This document shows positions 47,801 to 56,800 of a DNA stretch of 64,000 nucleotides, one piece after another. The notes under the pieces were generated by a model. That model was given only the letters and a program-made list of their open reading frames with translations, did no database searches and was not told the origin of the DNA. A program made the position numbers and the translations under genes. The first letter of the stretch is position 1, and the number at the start of each line of letters is the position of its first letter. Source of the stretch: Arcuatula senhousia (lineage: Eukaryota > Mollusca > Bivalvia > Mytilida > Mytilidae); NCBI GenBank assembly GCA_963971305.1, contig OZ020306.1:56518686-56582685 (forward strand), given 5' to 3'.

Positions 47801-50800
47801 CTGAGCCCCTCCAGGCGGCAGGTGGTGCTCCCGCAGTGGCACAATATACACAGGATGATTATTCAGCCACCTACAGTCATGTATGTTTTATAGTAGTGGT
47901 TTACCATGTATGGCTATTGCATGTGTTGTTGATCAGATATCATGTAGTGAAAAGGATGAGGGCATTTAGAACCATAATTGGGCCAACAAAATGCAGTCGG
48001 TTCAAATATTATGAAATTTGTAAGAAATACCATCTTATATGTGGTTACAAAGAAAACACATCAAATAAGGCATTTTTTTTTTATTGTGACATAATTATGA
48101 CATCACATTTAGCAGTTCTATTTCACAATCTGTAATTTTGAATGGTTTTAGTGCATCATTTTCCTCGAGAAAACATTGGACGCATGAAAACTCATCCTTT
48201 GGGGTTATTAAATGGTGAATGTCATGCAGCAGGTTTCCAAGGAAAAAAAAATGTAACAGTTTTTTCCGCTACTACTTACCATTATAGTTCTTGGTAATTG
48301 GTATACAGCATAAGTATGTGCTCTCATTACTTCGTATTTGATTTAAGATATGTTGCTCCTTTACTTCCTATTTATTGAAATTCAGCCATTTTGTACTTTG
48401 AAAGATTTTAGAAGTTTTATTTAAGCAGATCAATTTTAGAGCTTGTGGAATGATGAATTCAAAAAAATGTTGCTGCGATATTTGTTTTGTTCAGTGGCAT
48501 TGTATTTTTTTTTCCAACCACAGATTTGAACTGTTCCAAATGGATTCTATATCTTTAAAATATTTCAGAAACCATGTAGAATATCGAACATGTGCTTTAT
48601 ATCAACATATGTTTACTGTTGTTTGTTTTAGGATTATGAAGGAGCTTGCAGTGAACCTCGGAAGTCTGGTGTCGAGTTGGACTCACTGGTGACCTCTGTC
48701 AAAGATTTACTTCCAGATCTAGGAGAAGGCTTTATAGAGGTATGGTCTAGACCAAACTCTCAAATTTTTAGTTTAAAATTTGTCATAAGGTTAATTTTCA
48801 TGAATTTTTATTGGCTGAAATTTACAGTTGTGAGATTTTGTGAAAAGAGCGAGCTTTTGGTACATATGTACAGCTAAAGAATTGTGTTGTTGGATTTTTC
48901 AATTTTTTGTTTTGTTTTAGATAGTGTTTTTATTAGGCATTAAAGTTCCAAAAAATGTTTACAGCTTCAAGAATATTCTTCTTTTGTTATACCCCCTGCA
49001 AACAAAGTTTGGAGGTGATAATATAGGAATCATCCTGTCTGTCTGTCTGTCCCTCTGCCTTCCATCTGTTCACTATTTTGTAAAGCACAACTCATCCTAA
49101 ATTGCTTGATGAATTTTATGAGACTTTACACAAACGCAGTTCATCATATTATTGTATATCAGGTTATTTTAGCGTGATGGTTATTTTGGCAATGTTGGTG
49201 TGGATGAAAAATTTCCCAAAATAAATATCACCATATTTTTAATCGTGTCTAATTAATAGGTTTAAACTGAAAAAAAACCACCAAAATATAAAGCACCATA
49301 ATGAAACCGGCAAAAATGACATAAAAACCACCAAAAGTTTCATCCACGAAAATAACCCAATAAATGGTATGATGTGCATGAAGAAATTTCTTTGCTCTCA
49401 TTCAGGGGAGATAATTGGGACCAAAAAAAATTCCAAAATAGAGCAAAATAAAAAAATATCAATCGAAATTCTGTCATTTTTGTCTTTGACAGTTTTAATG
49501 TTTGTTTTAGCTGTGCTTAGATGAAATGGGATACAACATTGAGAAAGTCCTAAATGCAATATTAGAAGATAAGCTTCCACTGTCCCTACAAGGTATAGAT
49601 AGAAATATGCCGAGGGTCGCACCTGAGGAAACTGTCCTGACAAAGAGACACAATGTATTTGATGATGATGAATTTGATGTCTTCAAGAGGGATCACATCG
49701 ACACAAGCAAAATACATTTGGGTAAACTGTGAGTACAATGTTTTGTCAAATCGTGGTCTTTATGCACCAGTTATGAAAGTAGAGAGGTGTATAGTGTTAT
49801 GATATGTTGATCTCTCTGTTAGTTTCTTCAACTATGAGTACAAAAACCAGTTTACCTTAAGGTTTAAAATTAAGTTTCCTTAAAGGAAGTACAACATCAT
49901 CATGACGTTTTAAACACATGCATTATTGTAAGAAGAAACAAAAATTAACATAAAACTATTCCTTCCCATCAACTTTAAGGTCGGTTGATTGCAATAAAAG
50001 ACATTTTGGGGTTGGCCATGATATCTTTTGTACATAATCTTGTGAAGAGGAAATTATACTTATTTGAATTTAAAGCTCTGATGTGAAAATGGATGGCATG
50101 GCAATTTTTAAATATAATTGAAGGATACATAATTGATAAAGAAAAGGATATGGAGTAAATATAATACAAACTCGCAAATGAATATAGTCAGAAAACAAAA
50201 CTATCCTTCATATGCAAATTACATAGCTATTATAGATGCTGTACGCACTAAGAACACAATTGTCAGTTTGTTGTATTCTAAATACCTGTACTTGGTGGAA
50301 CAGAGATAGTTGCAAAAGTGAAAATTTGATTTATGTATTGCTGTTTTTCCAAAACAAGAAAAAGATTAATTTTGAATAGTGTCTTCTTTAATATATGCAA
50401 CTATATACTGGTAACAAAATTTCATGGTATTTTTCAAATTTAAATAGTTTTTTTATTATTAGATATTTTTCACAGTGATTAAAATCCATAGTTTTTTTAG
50501 CTCACCTGGACCGAAGGTCCATGTGAGCTATTACCATCACTTGGCGTCCCTCGTCGTCTGTCGTCTGTCCTCTGTTAACAATTTTTCGAAAATCTTCTCC
50601 TCTGAAACTATTGATCAGAATTTGATGAAACTTAGTATGAATGATCCTTAGGGTGTCCTACACCAAACTTGTGTTTCAATTTTTGATTCGTCAAAAAACA
50701 TGGCTGCTGTTACTAAAAATAGACGGGGGGGGGGGGGGGGGGGGGGGGGTCAGACTACTGTCTTTAGCCTGTAAACCAAAAAGTATAAGAGATAGATGAA

Positions 50801-53800
50801 ATCTGATGCCACCTTACTGCTTCTGCATCAAAAGTTTAACAAAACTCTCCATTTGGTTGAAGTTGTCAGATGATCCCTTATAGGGGTTACAGCCCCTTAA
50901 AGGTGAAAAAAAGTGTTTTTCCATGTTTTTGGCTTATAAAATGAAAACTATTGCAGATAGAGAAAAGCTGTTGCTTGCTTAAATGTTCAGCTCATTTAGC
51001 TCTACAAAACTCTCCATAGGGTCGAAGTTGTCAGATGACTCCTTATAGGGGTTGCAGCCCCTTAAAGGCAAATAATAGTGTTTTTGGCCAATAGAATGAA
51101 AACTATTGCAGATAGAGAAAAGCTGTTGCTTGCTTAAATGTTCAGCTCATTTAGCTCTACAAAAGTCTTCACAGGGTCAAATTTGTCAGATGACCCCTTG
51201 TAGGGGTTGCAGCAAAATAGTGTTTTTGGTCAATGGAACGAAAACTATTGCAGATAGGGGTTACTTACATCCACTTAAAGGCGAAAAATAGTGTTTTGGC
51301 CTATAAAATGAAAACTATTGCAGATAAATAAGTTGGTTGCTAAATTTTCAGCTTATTTAGCTCTTCAAAGTGCTTCATAGGGTTGACATCAAGACCAGGT
51401 GAGCCATTCAGGCTCCTGGGAGCCTTTTGTTTTAAATTGAGGTGAAGTCAGTCATCAATGTCTCATTTTATGCTCTATTCTTCAATTTTCAGAGACACGA
51501 CAGACACAGTTGACCTAAATGCACGTCCATCAGAGGACATAAAGAGACAAATAAGTGAGAGGTATGGGTACCAGGTCGAAGGGGATCCAGAAGAGCGAGA
51601 CATGTATGAAGATGAATATGACGACACGTATGATACACAGAATGTTGGAGCTTTTGATGCTGACTCTGCAGATGAACTGTCAGTTAGGAGGTAAAGTACT
51701 GTGATGGGGGTCAACATTTCAGGGCTTTCATGGATACATTTTGTAAATGGAATTATGACATTAGTTTCCAACTAATTGTGAGGTAGCATTGCCCAATCCA
51801 TGACAAGTGATACTATTAACTTATCAATGAGTTAAACATTACTGGGCTACTGCAGGGAAAAAAAGACCTACTTCCTGAAGAATTTTTAGGGGCAACTTAT
51901 GACCGCCATTTAGTTAAACATGATCTTCCTTGAAAATTCACAAAAATTACCTGTGACAATAAATCAGTCTAAGGTCAATCTAAGCTCTGTGAAAGTTATT
52001 CTGAATTTTTATAAATAAATAAAGATAAATGTGACTAAAGTCATATTACCTTCAAGGATACACACTACATGCATTACACATATCAACCCAGGTTACCCTT
52101 ATTAAGTCCCCCAAACAACGTTTGGGGACTTATTGTTTTTGCACCGTTTCTTATTATTATTATTCTTCTTCTTCTTCTTCTTCTTCTTCTTCTTCTTCCG
52201 ATTCTTCCACTTAGTCGTCAACTTGTCCGGAGATCCCAGAGAAAACAACTCCACATATCAATATGAAACTTGGCAGGATAATAGATAGTAAAGAAAGGAA
52301 GCTTCGTTGACAATCAGAATTTTCAATATGGCCGCCGTTTCCATGGAAACAGGAAAATGGACTAAATATTGGACATTGCAATATCTCGGTAACCTAGGTG
52401 CGCAGGGTTCTGAAATTTTGTAGGTTGATAGAGCAAAACATTCTCTTTCATAATATGAAAAAAAAATTTGAAGCGATATTTACGGTTATCGAGATATAAA
52501 TAAAAATGTGATTTCTCAAGGGAGATAATCGGGTTGAAATTTTCAAAGTCCTCCGATTTACATGAAAATTTATATTTAGGGGTTTTTTGACATGCTGAAG
52601 AGAATAGTGGCAAATACGGGTCGTTTGGGGGACTTTGTGACTTGCTTGCAATCACAGTTAATACTTGTTCAGATTGACATACATGTATAATTATTATGTG
52701 GATTTATTTATTTTTGTGGGTATCAACTTTCCATGGTTTCTCCAAAAAGAAAATTTCTTTAGATTTTTTATTTTCTGGTATGCAAATGATACATAATTTA
52801 ATCACTTTGTTGGATTCTAATTTTTGTGGTTTGACTGAAAACTACAAAAAATGATACCCAATGGATATTAATGAAACCACAGAACTAAAATATTAGACCC
52901 TTACATTCCTTCAAATCATTGCCCTCAATGTCAAATGTCTAACCAGTGGCGGATCCAGAGGGGGGGTCCAGGGGGTCTGGACCCCCCCTTTCGTCGGAAA
53001 ATTTTGTGATTTTCATGCAAAATTTGGGCAAAAATCATCAAATTATAGTTTTGGACCCCCCTTTTCTACCGAGGACCCCCCTTTTCAAAAATCCTGGAAC
53101 CGCCACTGCTCACCAACAAACAAGATTTTTGTGTCGCCTGTGACTTTAGTCGCTGAAGGCGAGACAAAGGTATTACTTTCCGGCGGCGGCGGCGGCGACG
53201 CCGTTAACTTTTTTGTAAGACTTTTGTGGAAAATGAATTACAAAAAAGGTATAATAGCTAGGCATCTGATATTTGGTATACAGACAGTTGGGGTTATAGT
53301 CTACGCAACTGGCACATGCTGTTTGATCCTGACCCCAATTTCATGGTTCAGTGACTCTGTGAACTTATATGTTTTTTTCGGGCCAAAAAACCCCTTTGTA
53401 AGACTTTTTGGAAAATGAATTAAGTGAAAAGTATAATAGCTAGGCATCTGATATCTAGTATACAGACACATCGGGTTATGGTCTATGCAACTGGCACCAT
53501 GCCATTTGACCCTGACCCCATTTTCATGGTTCAGTGACTCTGTGGACTTAGATGATTTTTGGGGCAAAAAAACCTCTTTGTAAGACTTTTGTGGAAAATG
53601 AATTAAGTGAAAAGTATAATAGCTAGACATCTGATATCTGGTATACAGACACCTAGAGCTATGGTCTATGCTACTGACACCATGTCCTGTGACCATGACT
53701 CAATTTTCATGGTTCAGTGACTGTGGACTTGGATGATTTTTCAGACATTTAAAACTTTTGTGGAAAATAAATTTAGTTAAAAGTATAATAGCGAGACATT

Positions 53801-56800
53801 TGATATTTGGTATACAGACATTTGAGGTTTCGGTCTACACAACTGACACCATGTTGAGTGACCCTGACCCCATTTTCAGGGTTCAATGACTTTGTGAATG
53901 TAGATGATTTTGGGGTGGAAAATGAGTTAAGTTAAAAGTATAATATTATATCAAGGCATCTGATATTTGGGGATTATGGTATACACAACTGACATCACCA
54001 TGTAATGGTTGAATGACTCAGTGAATGTTGGTTTTTTTCATTGTTTCTCAATAACTATGGTATCTAGAACACACTTTATATGTGATGGGTACATGGAATC
54101 CTGTCATCAGTCACATGACCTTGACCTTAACTTTTCTGATGGCCCAGCTAGACCTTCAATGAGTTCTGTGATGGTGCCGACAGGCAAAATTACTTAAATG
54201 TCAACTCTTGTTTATCTCAAATACTGTGGTTTCATCATTATTCGTGGGGTATCAATTTTTGCGGCTTTCATGGGTAGCCTTGAACCACGAAATTTGATAT
54301 CCGAAAAAAAGGAAATTTAACATTGGTGATATGCTGCAGGCTAAAGAACCACAAATTTAAGAATCCAGGAACTGGTACTTTTTCATCAAACCACAAAAAT
54401 TGGTACCCAGGAAAATTAATGAATCAAAGTACATAATTAAAATCATTTTATGTTTAATTTAATACTGTAATTGTGAAATTTTCGTGTATGGGTAATTTTC
54501 TCTTTAATTTGCGATCACAAAATATCCTTGAAAATTTCCCCCTCGTGAATAGATTATTCCTTAGTTAAAGAGTATAAATAATAAAATGAAACACAAATTT
54601 AGGTTCACTTAACAAAAACGAGAAAATAACACCCCGCAAAAATTTCCACATTTACAGTATAAGATGTAGTTGTTACTGCTGCCTAATTTTTACAGGCTTG
54701 ATGTTTAATACCGTAATTTATATTTCAGTCTTTCAGACAGGAGGCTGACTTGATGTTTTATACTTTATATTTCAGACCTTTCACTGTACCTAGAGTCCTT
54801 GGTGGAAAGAAACAAGAGGCTGACAGTGAATCAGATTCTGAATCAGAGGTTGGCCTTACTTAGTCGTTTTAATAAATCCTTCCCCAATTATAAAGCCAGG
54901 TCACTCACTAGGAACTAATCAATGTCATAATAAATTTTACACATGCAACCTTTGAATGAACTGGGATGTTAACCAATAGTAGCTACCTTCTGATTAAATC
55001 AAGTTAGTGATTGGACAATTTTCTATCGTAACTAACAACATGTGTATTATATATGATATCACATTAATTAAAGTCGTAGTAAAAGGAGTAGAGCCACGAA
55101 GGCCCTAAATCAGCCTGGTATTTTAACTGTTTTTTCAACTACTATAACTTGTCAAAAATTTAACTAAAATATGTTAAGGAATGAACAAACTTTTCATACA
55201 GGTTTAGCCTTGAGACTAAAAACAGGCCATAAATTTGAAAATTCTTCATTTTTCACACATTTTCACTGCTTTCTCTGCATATTTCGTCAAAATTAATATT
55301 GGCCACATTCCTCTACCATCATAATTTTTGTCTCGCCTGCAACGAATATTCGTGGAAGGCAAGACATAGGTATTACCTTCCGCCGGCGGCGGCGTCGGCG
55401 TCGTAAACTTTTTTGTAAGACTTTTGTGGACAATGAATTGCTTGAAAAGTATAATAGCTAGGCATCTGATATTTGGTATACAGACAGTTCAGGTTATGGT
55501 CTACGCAACTGTCACCATGCCATGTGACCCTGACCCCATTTTCACGCTCCAGTGACTCTGTGAACTTAGGTCTTTTTCAGGCCGTAAACTTTTTTGTAAG
55601 ACTTTTGTGGACGATGAATTGCTGGAAAGTATATTAGCTAGGCATCTGATATTTGGTATACAGACAGTTCAGGTTATGGTCTACACAACTGTCACCATGT
55701 TTTGTAACCCTGACCCCATTTTCACGCTCCAGTGACTCTGTGAACTTAGGTCTTTTTTCAGGCCGTAAATTTTTTTGTAAGACTTTTGTGGACGATGAAT
55801 TGCTGGAAAAGTATATTAGCTAGGCATCTGATATTTGGTATACAGACAGTTCAGGTTATGGTCTACGCAACTGTCACCATGCAATGTGACCCTGACCCCA
55901 TTTTCACGCTCCAGTGACTCTGTGAACTTAGGTCATTTTTCAGGCCGTAAACTTTTTTGTAAGACTTTTGTGGACGATGAATTGCTGGAAAAGTATATTA
56001 GCTAGGCATCTGATATTAGGTATACAGACAGTTTAGGCTATGGTCAACGCAACTGTTACCATGCCATGTGACCATTGCCCCATTTTCACGCTTTAGTGAC
56101 TGTGAACTTAGGTCTTTTTTCAGGCCAAAAAACTTTTTTGTAAGACTTTTGTGGAAGATGAATTGCTGAAAAGTTATAATAGCTAAGCATCTGATATTGG
56201 GTAAACAGACAGTTGCAATTATGGACAACGCAACTGTCACCATGCCATGTGACCATGACCTCATTTTTACGCTCCAGTGACTCTGTGAACTTAGGTCTTT
56301 TTTTCGGACAGAAAACGTTTTGTAATACTTGTGTGGACAATGGATTGCTTGAATAGTATTATAACTAGGCATCTGTTTTTAGGTATACAGACACTTTTTG
56401 TGTTTATATCAAGAAATGAAAGCTAAGGTACTTGATTTTAGTGATGGTGTCGGCAGGCAAGACATACTTTTAGTGGCCACACTTGTTTGATAATTTATTT
56501 AAAGTATCATAATACACATTTCTATCACAAAATAATTTTGGTCGATAGGTGTGGCCAATTTCTTATTCATCGATTCATACATGAAAACCAAGGAAAACTG
56601 TCACAAAATGTAATTTTTCACAAAATAGCCTATTTTTCACCTCACTGTTCTCCTTGTGGATAAATTATTGAAGGAAAAAAATATTGCAATTCATGAAATA
56701 TAAAGACTAATGAACATTCATGCAGCTGCTATAAGCAGAATTATCAAAGTTGAATTTTTGGGCCATTTTGGGGCCTTAGTGGCTCTAGTCCTTTCTCATG

